The notes under the pieces were generated by a model. It was not told where the DNA came from. It searched no databases and worked only from the letters and a program-made list of their open reading frames with translations. Position numbers and translations under genes: made by a program. From contig NZ_CP031946.1 of NCBI RefSeq assembly GCF_003443535.1, positions 1,674,001 through 1,738,000 on the forward strand: a stretch of 64,000 nt of DNA, written 5' to 3'. Source of the DNA: Ruegeria sp. AD91A (lineage in GTDB: Bacteria; Pseudomonadota; Alphaproteobacteria; Rhodobacterales; Rhodobacteraceae). Of the stretch, positions 53,587 to 63,435 are shown in pieces; position 1 is the stretch's first letter; every line of letters begins with the position of its first letter.

Positions 53587-56457
53587 TTGTCCCTATTCCT
53601 TATCGCGGCCCTTCCCTTCCTTGGCGCTGTTTTTCCCGCCCTGCTGATCCGTGCAGGCCGGAACGCAGCCGCTTCCTCCGCCGGTTTGACCACGTTCCTG
53701 GCCCTGATGGGCTTGCTGATCCATATCCCCGCAGTGATGCGCGGAGAAGTCGTAACCGCCCGGTTCGACTGGATACCGGGGCTGGGTCTGAACGCGAATT
53801 TCATGCTGGACGGCTTGGGATTTTTGTTCGCGTTGCTGATCCTGGGCATAGGATTGCTGATCATCCTCTATGCAAGGTTCTATCTGTCGCGCGAAGATCC
53901 AATGGGGCAGTTCTATACCTATCTTCTGCTGTTTCAGGGCGCGATGGTCGGGATCGTCCTTTCAGACAACGTCCTACTTCTGCTTATTTTCTGGGAACTT
54001 ACATCGCTCAGCTCATTCCTGCTGATCGGTTATTGGAAACACCTGCCCGAAGGCCGCCAAGGTGCGCGTATGGCACTGGCGGTCACTGGCTCTGGCGGCC
54101 TGGCGATGATTGCCGGGATGCTGATCCTTGGCAACATCGTTGGATCTTATGACCTCAGCGTCATTTTACAGAACAAAGAGCTTATTCAGGCCTCACCCTT
54201 CTATATGCCTGCGCTTGTCCTGATCCTGCTGGGCTGTTTCACCAAATCGGCACAGTTTCCGTTTCATTTCTGGCTGCCGCACGCCATGGCAGCACCGACA
54301 CCGGTTTCGGCATATCTGCACTCTGCCACCATGGTGAAAGCCGGCTTGTTTCTGATGGCACGGATGTGGCCGGTTCTGGCTGGCACGGATGCTTGGTTCT
54401 ATATCGTGGCCACCACGGGTCTGGTCACCATGCTGATCGGCGCGTCAATCGCGTTGTTCAAGGACGATCTCAAAGCGCTTTTGGCTTTTTCGACCGTTTC
54501 GCATCTGGGTTTGATCACCATGCTTCTGGGTTTCGGCACAAAAATTGCCGCCGTCGCTGCCGTGTTCCACATCATCAACCACGCGACGTTCAAAGCCGCC
54601 TTGTTCATGACCGCCGGGATCGTGGATCACGAGACCGGCACGCGCGATATCAAAAGGCTGGGCGGCTTGCGCCACCTGATGCCGATCACCTTCACCATCG
54701 GCACGATTGCCGCCCTCTCAATGGCCGGGCTGCCGCCCTTGAACGGGTTCCTGTCCAAAGAGATGATGCTTGAGGAGACCGTGCACACCACATGGCTGCA
54801 CTCTCATTACCTGGTTCCGGGCCTGGCGTTGCTGGCTGCGTTGTTCTCTGCCGCCTATTCCTTCCGCTTTGTGAGTCATGTTTTCCTTGGTCCAGAGCGG
54901 GAAGATTATCCGGCCCATCCGCATGACCCGCCCGTTGGGTTGTGGATCGCACCGGCATTCCTGGTCATGCTTGTCATCCTGATTGGCCTTTATTCCGCTG
55001 CCATTGTCGGACCTCTGGTTGCAGTGGTGTCAAGCGCGGTGATTGGCGGTGAAAAGCTGCCCTACTATTCACTGAAACTCTGGCATGGCTTCACACCGGC
55101 CCTTTACATGTCGGTTGTGGCCACGCTGGGCGGCCTGTTCCTGCTGGCGCTGCACAAACGGGGTGAGCAGATCTGGAACGCACTGCCCCGCCCCGAGGCC
55201 AAGCAGATCTTCGAAGCAATCATAGACGGGCTGACAAGACTGAGCCGCTGGATCACCGATGAGATGCACAACGGCATTCTCAGCCGCTATGCAATCATCT
55301 TTGTCGCCTTTACCGTTGGCCTCGGCTATTACGCGTATTCGACCGGGACAATTGGTATTGAGACCCGCGTTCCACTGCCGGCACAGATCATTCCGATCAT
55401 CGGGTGGATCTGTCTGGTTGGCGCGACGCTGGGCATCATGTGGTTCCACCGCAACCGCCTGTTGTCGCTGGTATTGATCGGAGTCGTTGGCCTGATCGTT
55501 TCGATTGCCTTCAACTATCTCTCGGCCCCGGATCTCGCCTTGACGCAAATCTCGGTCGAAGTGGTGACAATGATCCTTTTGTTGCTGTCGCTGAACTTCC
55601 TGCCGACCGAAACGCCCTGGGACAGTTCAGCGGCCCGACGCTGGCGGGACGCCGCGATATCCGTCGTCGCGGGCCTTGGCACCGGTGCGCTGATCTACGC
55701 GATGATGATGCGCGATTTCGCTTTCCCGACGATTTCAGAGTTCCATCTGGCCAATTCCTACAAAGGCGGCGGCGGCACCAATGTGGTCAATGTGATCCTT
55801 GTTGACTTCCGGGGTTTTGATACCTTTGGCGAGATCATCGTTCTGGGCATCGCCGCACTGATCATCTTTGCGCTGACGGAATCCGTTCTCGGTACAAATG
55901 TCCGCAGCTATCTGCTGAACCGCAAACCGCATTGGCCGCAATCCGGGGACTCGCATCCGCTGATGATGGTTGTGGTTACCCGCGTGATGATGCCGATCGC
56001 ACTTATGGTCGGGGCGTACATCTTCTTCCGCGGACACAACCAGCCCGGTGGCGGTTTTATCGCCGGGCTTATCGTCGCCATCGCTTACCTGATGCAGTAC
56101 ATGGCCAGCGGCTATACCTGGGCCATCGAGCGGCAGAGATTCTATTACCACGGCACCATCGGCTGGGGCGTTTTGATCGCCGCAGCAACCGGACTGGGTG
56201 CATGGTTCAACGATCGTCCTTTCCTGACCAGTGATTTCGGCTATCTTCACTGGCCACCGCTGGAGGAGTTCGAATGGGCCACCGCCATGCTGTTCGATAC
56301 AGGTGTTTTCCTGGCGGTTCTGGGCGCGGTGATGCTGGCGCTGGACAGCTTGTCGCGACTTGCGTGGCAGCCGGGAATGGCACAGGAATTCCCGATGGAT
56401 ATCAACCCACTGCGGGATGATCTTCTGGAAGAAGAACAAGAGAAGGAGCAGGCCTGA
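53587..56457 (+). CDS. mrpA: MrpA-MrpB fused subunit of the Mrp Na+/H+ antiporter
   Basis: The largest subunit of the Mrp/Mnh/Pha multisubunit cation/proton antiporter. The 956-aa protein is a polytopic NuoL-like channel with FWELTSLSSFLLIGYW, FTKSAQFPFHFWLPHAMAAPTPVSAYLHSATMVKAG-type core (residues split here: SAQFPFHFWLPHAM and PTPVSAYLHSATMV) and GLPPLNGFLSKE. The last 200 residues are an MrpB domain (FFRGHNQPGGGFIAGLIVA). The fused A-B form is common in alphaproteobacteria (PhaAB). The start is a TTG at 53587 with GGAG 8 bases upstream; the open frame extends back to 53449 without support. It overlaps mrpC by one base. Confidence 0.92.
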   Translation: MSLFLIAALPFLGAVFPALLIRAGRNAAASSAGLTTFLALMGLLIHIPAVMRGEVVTARFDWIPGLGLNANFMLDGLGFLFALLILGIGLLIILYARFYLSREDPMGQFYTYLLLFQGAMVGIVLSDNVLLLLIFWELTSLSSFLLIGYWKHLPEGRQGARMALAVTGSGGLAMIAGMLILGNIVGSYDLSVILQNKELIQASPFYMPALVLILLGCFTKSAQFPFHFWLPHAMAAPTPVSAYLHSATMVKAGLFLMARMWPVLAGTDAWFYIVATTGLVTMLIGASIALFKDDLKALLAFSTVSHLGLITMLLGFGTKIAAVAAVFHIINHATFKAALFMTAGIVDHETGTRDIKRLGGLRHLMPITFTIGTIAALSMAGLPPLNGFLSKEMMLEETVHTTWLHSHYLVPGLALLAALFSAAYSFRFVSHVFLGPEREDYPAHPHDPPVGLWIAPAFLVMLVILIGLYSAAIVGPLVAVVSSAVIGGEKLPYYSLKLWHGFTPALYMSVVATLGGLFLLALHKRGEQIWNALPRPEAKQIFEAIIDGLTRLSRWITDEMHNGILSRYAIIFVAFTVGLGYYAYSTGTIGIETRVPLPAQIIPIIGWICLVGATLGIMWFHRNRLLSLVLIGVVGLIVSIAFNYLSAPDLALTQISVEVVTMILLLLSLNFLPTETPWDSSAARRWRDAAISVVAGLGTGALIYAMMMRDFAFPTISEFHLANSYKGGGGTNVVNVILVDFRGFDTFGEIIVLGIAALIIFALTESVLGTNVRSYLLNRKPHWPQSGDSHPLMMVVVTRVMMPIALMVGAYIFFRGHNQPGGGFIAGLIVAIAYLMQYMASGYTWAIERQRFYYHGTIGWGVLIAAATGLGAWFNDRPFLTSDFGYLHWPPLEEFEWATAMLFDTGVFLAVLGAVMLALDSLSRLAWQPGMAQEFPMDINPLRDDLLEEEQEKEQA

Positions 56458-56816
56458 TGGAAGCGCTCGTAGCCTCTGCCGTCGGCATCATGACTGCCGC
56501 CGGGATATTCCTGATCCTGCGCCGTCGGACGTTCCCTGTCATTCTGGGCCTGTCTCTGATCACATACGCGGTGAACGTGTTTCTATTCGCGACCGGGCGA
56601 CTTGCTTTGAACGCACCGGCAGTCCTGAACAAGTACAAGGACGTCCCCTATACCGACCCGCTGCCGCAGGCGCTGGTTCTGACCGCTATCGTGATTTCTT
56701 TCGGGATGACTGCCGTGATCGTGATGATCTCACTCAGCGCATACCTGTCCGCCAAAGACGACCATATCGACATGACCGCCCAGGACAGTGTTGACGCACC
56801 GGGAGATGACGCATGA
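56457..56816 (+). CDS. mrpC: Mrp antiporter subunit C
   Basis: A 119-aa NuoK-like subunit with three membrane helices: MTAAGIFLILRR, VILGLSLITYAVNVFLFATG and ALVLTAIVISFGMTAVIVMI. The DPLPQALVLTAIVIS stretch is the MrpC/NuoK signature with the intramembrane region. It starts in the mrpA stop (TGATG) and overlaps mrpD by 4 bases. Confidence 0.92.
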   Translation: MEALVASAVGIMTAAGIFLILRRRTFPVILGLSLITYAVNVFLFATGRLALNAPAVLNKYKDVPYTDPLPQALVLTAIVISFGMTAVIVMISLSAYLSAKDDHIDMTAQDSVDAPGDDA

Positions 56817-58357
56817 ACCACTGGATCGTTGCGCCGATCGTCCTGCCCGCGATTCTGGCCCCGTTCATCATCATGGTCCTGCGATACCATCTGGACCTGC
56901 AGCGCATCTTCTCGGTCGCCGGTGTTGTGGCTTTGCTTGGGATTGCGCTGACGATCACGGCTCAGGCCTCGGGCGGGGATATTCAGGTGTACGAGCTTGG
57001 CGACTGGCCCGCCCCGTTTGGCATTGTCATGGTGCTGGATCGCATGTCCGCAATGATGGTTCTGCTGACTGCCCTGCTGGCCCTGCCGATTGTGTTATAT
57101 GCCATTGCCTCGGGCTGGGATGACCGGGGCAAGCATTTTCATGCGCTGTTCCATTTCCAACTCATGGGCGTTTGTGGCGCCTTCCTGACTGGCGACGCCT
57201 TCAACCTTTTCGTTTTCTTCGAGGTTCTGTTGATCGCCTCTTACGGCCTGATGACACATGGCGGTGGCGCGGTGCGGTTGAAAGCGGGTGTGCAGTATGT
57301 GGCTTACAACCTTTTGGGGTCGACCCTGTTTCTGTTTGCCCTCGGTACGATCTATGGCGTGACCGGTACGCTGAACATGGCGGACATCGCCGTGCGCGTT
57401 GCGCAAATTCCGGCCGAAGATACCGCATTGCTGCGCGTTGGCGCGGTGCTGTTGCTGTTGGTCTTCTGTATCAAGGCTGCCGTTCTGCCCCTGCACTTCT
57501 GGCTACCGGCCAGCTATGCCAACGCCCCCCTGCCCGTTGCGGCCCTGTTTGCAATCATGACCAAGGTCGGTGCCTATTCGATCCTGCGGATGTATACGCT
57601 GGCCTTCGGTCCCGAAGTAGAAGCCACGCAGGGTCTGGTTGGCGAGTGGCTGCAACCTGCAGCGCTGCTAACGCTTGCGGTCGGCGTTGTCGGCATTCTG
57701 GGGTCGCAGCATATTGCCCGCATGGTTGCCTTCTGTGCAATTGCATCCATGGGCACTTTGCTGATCGCGATTGCGCAATTCACGCCCGACGCAACGGCAG
57801 CCGCCCTTTATTACGTCTTCCATTCGACCCTTGCGACGGCGTTGCTGTTTCTCGTTGCGGACCTGATCATGGAACGACAGGGAGGGACCATCGCCCCCAA
57901 ACCGCCAATGCCACAAAGCGGGTTGATAGCCGCGTTGTTCTTTGTCGGCGCCATCGCCATGGCCGGGATGCCGCCACTGTCCGGCTTTGTAGGCAAACTT
58001 TTGGTTCTGGACGCTTCGCGTGATGCATCCGATGCCACCGCAGTCTGGGCAGTGATCCTGATCGGATCATTTGTCACCATCGTCGGGCTGGCCCGCGCCG
58101 GGTCGCTGATCTTCTGGAAAAGCCATGACGCTGAAGTTGTCGCAACCAAAGAAACCGTCGAAGGCGAAGAGGCGTCTGCCCCCACCGCCCCCGAACCGCA
58201 ACCCGGCCTTGCCTTTACGGCTGTGTTCGGGGCCGTGGCAGGTCTGATCCTGCTGACCCTGTTCGCAGGTCCGGCTCTGGAGTACACGAGCAAAACCGCA
58301 GAGCAGTTGTTTGCACCTGATAACTACATCTCTGCCGTCTTGGGAAGGGAAGAGTGA
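56813..58357 (+). CDS. mrpD: Mrp antiporter subunit D
   Basis: A 514-aa proton-channel subunit homologous to NuoM/NuoN, with about 14 helices. It has FFEVLLIASYGLMTHG (conserved Glu), CIKAAVLPLHFWLPASYANA (conserved Lys), ALFAIMTKVGAYSILR and GMPPLSGFVGKLLVL. The C-terminal segment contains a polar Glu/Pro-rich insertion (VEGEEASAPTAPEPQ) before the last helix. It overlaps mrpC and mrpE by 4 bases. Confidence 0.93.
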   Translation: MNHWIVAPIVLPAILAPFIIMVLRYHLDLQRIFSVAGVVALLGIALTITAQASGGDIQVYELGDWPAPFGIVMVLDRMSAMMVLLTALLALPIVLYAIASGWDDRGKHFHALFHFQLMGVCGAFLTGDAFNLFVFFEVLLIASYGLMTHGGGAVRLKAGVQYVAYNLLGSTLFLFALGTIYGVTGTLNMADIAVRVAQIPAEDTALLRVGAVLLLLVFCIKAAVLPLHFWLPASYANAPLPVAALFAIMTKVGAYSILRMYTLAFGPEVEATQGLVGEWLQPAALLTLAVGVVGILGSQHIARMVAFCAIASMGTLLIAIAQFTPDATAAALYYVFHSTLATALLFLVADLIMERQGGTIAPKPPMPQSGLIAALFFVGAIAMAGMPPLSGFVGKLLVLDASRDASDATAVWAVILIGSFVTIVGLARAGSLIFWKSHDAEVVATKETVEGEEASAPTAPEPQPGLAFTAVFGAVAGLILLTLFAGPALEYTSKTAEQLFAPDNYISAVLGREE

Positions 58358-58854
58358 TGAAACTGCTGCGCCGGATTTTCCCGCACCCCCACCTGACTAT
58401 TTTGCTGACGCTGGTCTGGGTACTGCTGGCGAACAAGCCTTCGCTGAACTCTCTGGTCTTTGGCCTAATTCTCGGGATCATCATTCCATTCGTCACTCAA
58501 CCCTACTGGCCGGATCGTCCCAAACTTCGCAACTGGCCAATGATTGTGGAATACATGCTGGTGGTGCTTTGGGATATCGTGGTTGCGAACGTGACAGTGG
58601 CCCGGATCATCCTGTTCAAACGCAATGATAACCGCCAGCCCAACTGGATCTGCGTCCCGCTTGAACTGCGCACACCCGAAGCGATCACGGTTCTTGCGGG
58701 CACCATCACGATGACTCCGGGCACCGTCAGTTGTGATTTGTCAGCTCAGGGGCATAATCTGCTGGTGCACTGTCTTGATGCCCCCGACCCCGAGGCCGTG
58801 CGGGACCAGATCAAACAGCGCTATGAACGTCGCCTGAAGGAGATTTTCGAATGA
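58354..58854 (+). CDS. mrpE: Mrp antiporter subunit E
   Basis: A 166-aa protein with two N-terminal helices (LTILLTLVWVLLANKPSLNS and the VFGLILGIIIPFV stretch), a third near 60-75 (VEYMLVVLWDIVVANV), and a cytosolic domain with EAITVLAGTITMTPGTVSCD and LLVHCLDAPDPEAVR, the MrpE signature. It overlaps mrpF by 4 bases. Confidence 0.92.
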   Translation: MMKLLRRIFPHPHLTILLTLVWVLLANKPSLNSLVFGLILGIIIPFVTQPYWPDRPKLRNWPMIVEYMLVVLWDIVVANVTVARIILFKRNDNRQPNWICVPLELRTPEAITVLAGTITMTPGTVSCDLSAQGHNLLVHCLDAPDPEAVRDQIKQRYERRLKEIFE

Positions 58855-59120
58855 TCGACTACGCGATTTATTTTGCATTTGCCTGTTTCGGTGCGGCGAT
58901 CATGATGTGTCTGTGGCGTATCATCTCCGCTGATGGGGTCGGTACTCGGGTTCTGGCCTTGGACACTATGGTGATCAACACCATCGCCCTGATGATCCTA
59001 TATGGGCTGGATCAGGGGACAGAGATCTTCTTCGAAGCCGCCATGATCATTGCCATGCTCGGTTTTGTTTCCACCGTGGCCTATGCGCGCTTCATGTTGC
59101 GCGGCAACATTATCGAATGA
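58851..59120 (+). CDS. mrpF: Mrp antiporter subunit F
   Basis: An 89-aa three-helix subunit with MMCLWRIISADGVGTRVLAL near 20 and MIIAMLGFVSTVAYARFML near the C terminus, as in MrpF. It overlaps mrpE by 4 bases and is followed 7 bases later by mrpG. Confidence 0.9.
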   Translation: MIDYAIYFAFACFGAAIMMCLWRIISADGVGTRVLALDTMVINTIALMILYGLDQGTEIFFEAAMIIAMLGFVSTVAYARFMLRGNIIE

Positions 59121-59127
59121 GGGCGGG

Positions 59128-59514
59128 ATGACATTCATCGTAGAACTGCTGATCGCCTTTTTCCTGATCGTCTCGGGTATCTTCGGCTTTGTCGGGTCTT
59201 TTGGCATGATCAAGCTGAAAGACCCGATGTCCCGCCTGCACGCGCCGACCAAGGCAACGACCTTGGGGGTGGGCGGCGTGCTTCTGGCCTCGATCGTGCA
59301 TTCTGTTCTTCTGGAAGGAAAGCTGTCCCTGCACGAGCTGCTGATCACTCTGTTCTTGTTCCTGACCGCTCCGATCACGGCCCTGTTCATTGCAAAATGG
59401 CACATACACCGTCATGAAAACCCAGAAGACCTGCCGGATGCCGGCGAGGATGAGCTTTGGGCCACCCACGCCGTCGAGCAGGTCGAGGACGTCCCGGACC
59501 ATAGCGCGAATTGA
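59128..59514 (+). CDS. mrpG: Mrp antiporter subunit G
   Basis: A 128-aa three-helix subunit with FGFVGSFGMIKLKDPMSRLH and APTKATTLGVGGVLLASIV, the MrpG signature. The C-terminal 30 residues are an acidic extension. The ATG at 59128 has GGGCGGG just upstream. It is the last antiporter gene; its stop lies 5 bases before the selD start used here, so selD may be cotranscribed. Confidence 0.92.
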   Translation: MTFIVELLIAFFLIVSGIFGFVGSFGMIKLKDPMSRLHAPTKATTLGVGGVLLASIVHSVLLEGKLSLHELLITLFLFLTAPITALFIAKWHIHRHENPEDLPDAGEDELWATHAVEQVEDVPDHSAN

Positions 59515-59519
59515 AACCT

Positions 59520-61679
59520 ATGCACATTCCTCCTCTGCCCCTGACCCGCGATCTGGTTCTTGTTGGCGGAGGTCACACCCACGCGCTGCTGCTGCGCAAA
59601 TGGGGGATGAACCCTTTGCCCGGGGCACGGGTGACAGTGATCAACCCCGGCCCAACGGCCCCTTATTCCGGAATGTTGCCAGGATATATCGCCGGACACT
59701 ATGACCGGTGGGAGCTGGACATCGATCTGGTCAAACTGGCGCGTTTTGCAGGCGCGAGGGTCATTCTGGGCTCGGTCGACGGACTCGATACCGATCGTCA
59801 GGAAATACATGTTCCCGGGCATCCTCCGGTTGGTTTCGACGTGGCGTCGGTCAATGTTGGCATTTCGTCGGACATGCCCGCAATGCCCGGCTTTTCGGAA
59901 CATGCGGTACCGGCCAAACCACTGGGGCCATTCGCGGCAAAGTGGGCTGCTTATCTGGAAGGCAGCGGCGCTGCCTCGGTCGCCGTAATCGGCGGTGGAG
60001 TCGCCGGGGTTGAACTGGTCATGGCGATGGCTCACGCGCTAAAGGCCAAAGGTCGGACAGCACAGGTTACACTGATCGACAATGCCTTTGCCCTGACGGC
60101 CACCAAACCCAAAGCGGCAGCGACGATCCGGCAAGCCATGCAGGATCTTGGTGTGGAAGTGATCGAAAACGCAGCCATCAGCCGGATCGCTTCGGATCAC
60201 GTCGCATTGCAAGATGGGCGCACAATTCCCGCCAATTTCGTAACAGGTGCGGCCGGAGCCCGCCCGTATGACTGGATCGAAAAGACCAGGCTGGACCTTG
60301 AGGATGGCTTCATCCGGGTGAACAGCTACCTCCAATCCAGCGATCCAGTGGTTTTTGCCGCCGGTGATTGCGCCCATCTGGTGGACAATCCCAGACCCAA
60401 AGCCGGGGTTTATGCAGTGCGCGAAGCACCGATTCTGTTCGACAATCTGCGCGCGGCGCTGGGGGCTGGACGGATGCGCAAATATGTCCCGCAGAAGGAC
60501 TACCTGAAACTGATTTCACTGGGCGGCAAATCGGCGTTGGGTGAACGGTTGGGAGCATCCTTCAGCGGAGCGATGATGTGGACATGGAAGAACCACATTG
60601 ACCAGACCTTCATGAACAAGTTCCGGGAACTGCCGCAGATGAAGCCCCCTGTGCTGCCTCACGAAAGTGCGGCCGGACTTGTTGAGGCGCTGGGTGAAAA
60701 ACCGATGTGTGGCGGATGCGGTGCCAAGGTCGGGCGGGGTGCATTGCACATTGCACTGAAATCGCAACCCGCTCCCATTCGCCCGGACATCACCCCCTTG
60801 CCCGGCGATGACGCGGCTCTGCTTCAGACGGGCGGAGTTCAGCAGGTCATGACGTCCGATCACCTGCGGGCTTTCACCAAAGATCCTGCGCTTATGACCC
60901 GTATCGCGGCTGTTCACGCCTTAGGCGATATTTGGGCCATGGGGGCCACGCCTCAGGCAGCCACGGCAACCATCATCTTGCCACGCATGTCTTCTGCCCT
61001 GCAAAGCCGTACCATGTCGGAAATCATGTCAATCGCAGGAGCCGTCATGCGGGACGCCGGTGCCGAGATTGTGGGCGGGCACAGCTCCATGGGTGACGAG
61101 ATGACGATTGGCTTCACACTGACCGGGTTATGCGAAACCGCCCCGATCACACTGGCGGGCGGGCAACCGGGCGATTGTCTGATCCTGACCAAACCCATAG
61201 GAAGCGGTGTTCTTATGGCGGCTGAGATGGCCGGCCAGGCCAACGGTGCCTGGGTCGCCGCAGCCTACCAGCACATGGTGCAGCCGCAGGGCAAGGCGGC
61301 CCGCATATTGGCCGGGGCCCATGCGATGACCGACGTGACCGGGTTTGGTCTGGCCGGACACCTGCAAGGCATCTGCGACGCTTCCGGATGCGGGGCCATG
61401 ATGGATCTGGGTGCTGTGGACGTGATGGAAGGCGCGCAGGAGCTGACGGACCAGAGTGTTCGGTCAACCCTATTTGCAGACAACCGGGCAATAGCACCTG
61501 ACCTGCCCGCCGAGGGCAAAGCCGCCTTGATGTTCGACCCGCAGACAGCAGGCGGCCTGCTGGCCGCGGTCGCGGCGAAGGATGCCGATACCGTCCTGGA
61601 AGACCTCAAGAACGATGGGTATCCAGCCATGGCAATCGGCGAACTCACCGAAGCACCGAGGCTGCGTCTTCAAAGCTGA
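59520..61679 (+). CDS. selD: selenide water dikinase fused to an NADH-dehydrogenase-like domain
   Basis: A 719-aa fusion. The N-terminal half, about 1-370, is a pyridine-nucleotide-disulfide oxidoreductase-like domain with LVLVGGGHTHALLLRKWG, APYSGMLPGYIAG, VAVIGGGVAGVELVMAM and VVFAAGDCAHL (FAD/NAD sites). The C-terminal half is SelD, which makes selenophosphate from selenide and ATP: MCGGCGAKVG (with the catalytic Cys and Lys), ITPLPGDDAALLQ, MTSDHLRAFT, VHALGDIWAMGA, VGGHSSMGDE and VTGFGLAGHL. The redox domain may supply reduced selenium. The ATG at 59520 is used; a TTG at 59511 is possible. It converges on selU, overlapping by 10 bases. Confidence 0.93.
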   Translation: MHIPPLPLTRDLVLVGGGHTHALLLRKWGMNPLPGARVTVINPGPTAPYSGMLPGYIAGHYDRWELDIDLVKLARFAGARVILGSVDGLDTDRQEIHVPGHPPVGFDVASVNVGISSDMPAMPGFSEHAVPAKPLGPFAAKWAAYLEGSGAASVAVIGGGVAGVELVMAMAHALKAKGRTAQVTLIDNAFALTATKPKAAATIRQAMQDLGVEVIENAAISRIASDHVALQDGRTIPANFVTGAAGARPYDWIEKTRLDLEDGFIRVNSYLQSSDPVVFAAGDCAHLVDNPRPKAGVYAVREAPILFDNLRAALGAGRMRKYVPQKDYLKLISLGGKSALGERLGASFSGAMMWTWKNHIDQTFMNKFRELPQMKPPVLPHESAAGLVEALGEKPMCGGCGAKVGRGALHIALKSQPAPIRPDITPLPGDDAALLQTGGVQQVMTSDHLRAFTKDPALMTRIAAVHALGDIWAMGATPQAATATIILPRMSSALQSRTMSEIMSIAGAVMRDAGAEIVGGHSSMGDEMTIGFTLTGLCETAPITLAGGQPGDCLILTKPIGSGVLMAAEMAGQANGAWVAAAYQHMVQPQGKAARILAGAHAMTDVTGFGLAGHLQGICDASGCGAMMDLGAVDVMEGAQELTDQSVRSTLFADNRAIAPDLPAEGKAALMFDPQTAGGLLAAVAAKDADTVLEDLKNDGYPAMAIGELTEAPRLRLQS

Positions 61680-62722
61680 TCCAGCAGGCTTTCGATCCGG
61701 GTCGCTGCCTCGCTCAGGCCGGCGTCGTTCAGAACAGCGATCTCAATATCGGCCAGTTCCTCAACAGAACGGGACCGCCGCGACTTTGCGTATGCCGGGT
61801 CATAATGCTGCTCCATCAGGGCCTGAGTAAGCACCTGTTTTTGACCTGCATTGATCAGCTGCATCCAACCATCAACAACCTCGTGACCACGATGAGACCG
61901 CAGCGGCGACAGCCGTTCTCGCAACCGGTCGCTGTCTGACAGGATGTCATCATAGGCTTGAACCAGATAGGCGGCACGCGCTTCGAGTGGCGCCGTGATG
62001 TTCACCCTCGGGGCTGCACATAAAGCGTTCCACAGGCTGGGTGGCAATATCAGGCTCCCAATCCTGGAAGATTCCGCTTCGACCACAACCGGGTGCGCCG
62101 AGTCCATCGAACAAAGCGCTCCCGACAAAGCTGATTCAAAGGCTTTCTGGCTGGGCTGCCCGCCCGGTCTTTCCCCCAATAATGATCCTCGATGATTGGC
62201 CAGTGCTTCGAGGTCCAGAACCTGCACTCCACGTGCGCGCAACAGGGCCAACAATTCTGTCTTGGCCGTTCCGGTATAGCCATCCAGCGCCACCAGCCGA
62301 TGCGGCAACGGATCATCATACAAATACGCATTCACCAACCTGCGGTAGGTGCGATAGCCGCCCTCAATCACTTCCGCCCGCCAGCCGATTTGTTGCAGCA
62401 TCCAGGTGAACGACCCGGAACGCTGTCCGCCACGCCAGCAATAGACCAAGGGGCGCCAGCTGCCTTCGTGATGGCTTAGATGCCGCTCAATGTGGTTGGC
62501 CGCGTTGCGGAACACCAAAGCAGCCCCAAGTTTACGCGCCAGAAACGGGCTCTCTTGTACATACATGGTTCCGACACGGGCGCGTTCCTCGTTATTCAGA
62601 ACCGGCAGATTGATCGCACCTGGCAGATGATCTTCAGCGAACTCGGCAGGGCTGCGCACATCAATGACTGTGTCATAGTCATGCGCGTAAAGCTGTGTCA
62701 GATCAGGAAAGTTCAGAGCCAT
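61670..62722 (-). CDS. selU: tRNA 2-selenouridine synthase
   Basis: SelU (MnmH/YbbB) uses selenophosphate to replace the sulfur of 2-thiouridine at the wobble position of certain tRNAs. The 350-aa protein has an N-terminal rhodanese domain with YDTVIDVRSPAEFAEDHLPG and the active Cys in PLVYCWRGGQRSGSF near residue 95, then a P-loop domain with ALDGYTGTAKTELL near 145 and DLEALANHRGSLLG. It converges on selD, the gene for its substrate supply. No selA/selB was seen in the window, so selenouridine may be the main selenium use. Confidence 0.94.
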   Translation of the reverse strand: MALNFPDLTQLYAHDYDTVIDVRSPAEFAEDHLPGAINLPVLNNEERARVGTMYVQESPFLARKLGAALVFRNAANHIERHLSHHEGSWRPLVYCWRGGQRSGSFTWMLQQIGWRAEVIEGGYRTYRRLVNAYLYDDPLPHRLVALDGYTGTAKTELLALLRARGVQVLDLEALANHRGSLLGERPGGQPSQKAFESALSGALCSMDSAHPVVVEAESSRIGSLILPPSLWNALCAAPRVNITAPLEARAAYLVQAYDDILSDSDRLRERLSPLRSHRGHEVVDGWMQLINAGQKQVLTQALMEQHYDPAYAKSRRSRSVEELADIEIAVLNDAGLSEAATRIESLLDQL

Positions 62723-62769
62723 GCCGAAGGTCTAGCTTGCCGCGTTTCCAAAGGAAAGGTCATGCGCCC

Positions 62770-63435
62770 TCACGCGTCGAAAGGCTCAATAAGATCAGGC
62801 CCGCTGGCCCGGTTTGAGTTGACGGCCGGACCGACGCGATGAAAAGCCAGCACATCCCTTTCCCCCGGCTGCATCAGACGTGCGGCCCCCTTTCCAGCTT
62901 CACCCAGCCATAATGGCCAGTGTGGGGACTCAAGGATCAGGGGCATCCGATGGTGGATCGTGCTGAGGTTTTCGTTGGCCGCCGTTGTCACGATGGCACA
63001 GGTGCCCTGACGGTTTTCATCCACCCCCCAGTCCTGCCAGATCCCTGCAAAGGCAATCGGGGCGCCATCCCTGCGATGGATATACCAAGGCAAGCGCGTT
63101 CCCTCGTCCGTCTTGGTCCATTCGTAAAACCCTGTTGCGACAATCAGACAGCGGCGTGATCGGCAGGCATCGCGAAAGGCGGGCTTTTCCGCCAAAGTCT
63201 CGGCACGTGCGTTGATCAGCAACGGCCCGGCAGTTTCCGTCTTGTACCAATGTGGCAGAAACCCCCAGCGCAGCGCATCCAGATGACGGCCTGATTCACC
63301 GCGCCGCACCACATGCACCTGATTTGTCGGACACACGTTGAAGTTCGGGACGGTTGGCAACGCATTAGCCGGGCGCGCGGAAAACAGCTGCGCCATCGCG
63401 TCATTGGGAAGAGTTATTGCAAACCGTCCGCACAT
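62770..63435 (-). CDS. SRAP (YedK/HMCES) abasic-site DNA-protein crosslink protein
   Basis: A 221-aa SOS response-associated protein that covalently traps abasic sites in single-stranded DNA through its N-terminal Cys. It starts MCGRFAIT, so Cys2 becomes the catalytic residue. The other active residues are in LLINARAET (Asn), VATGFYEW (Glu) and LSTIHHRMPLIL (His). Length is typical. It lies 47 bases upstream of selU's start on the same strand and may be independently transcribed. Confidence 0.93.
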   Translation of the reverse strand: MCGRFAITLPNDAMAQLFSARPANALPTVPNFNVCPTNQVHVVRRGESGRHLDALRWGFLPHWYKTETAGPLLINARAETLAEKPAFRDACRSRRCLIVATGFYEWTKTDEGTRLPWYIHRRDGAPIAFAGIWQDWGVDENRQGTCAIVTTAANENLSTIHHRMPLILESPHWPLWLGEAGKGAARLMQPGERDVLAFHRVGPAVNSNRASGPDLIEPFDA

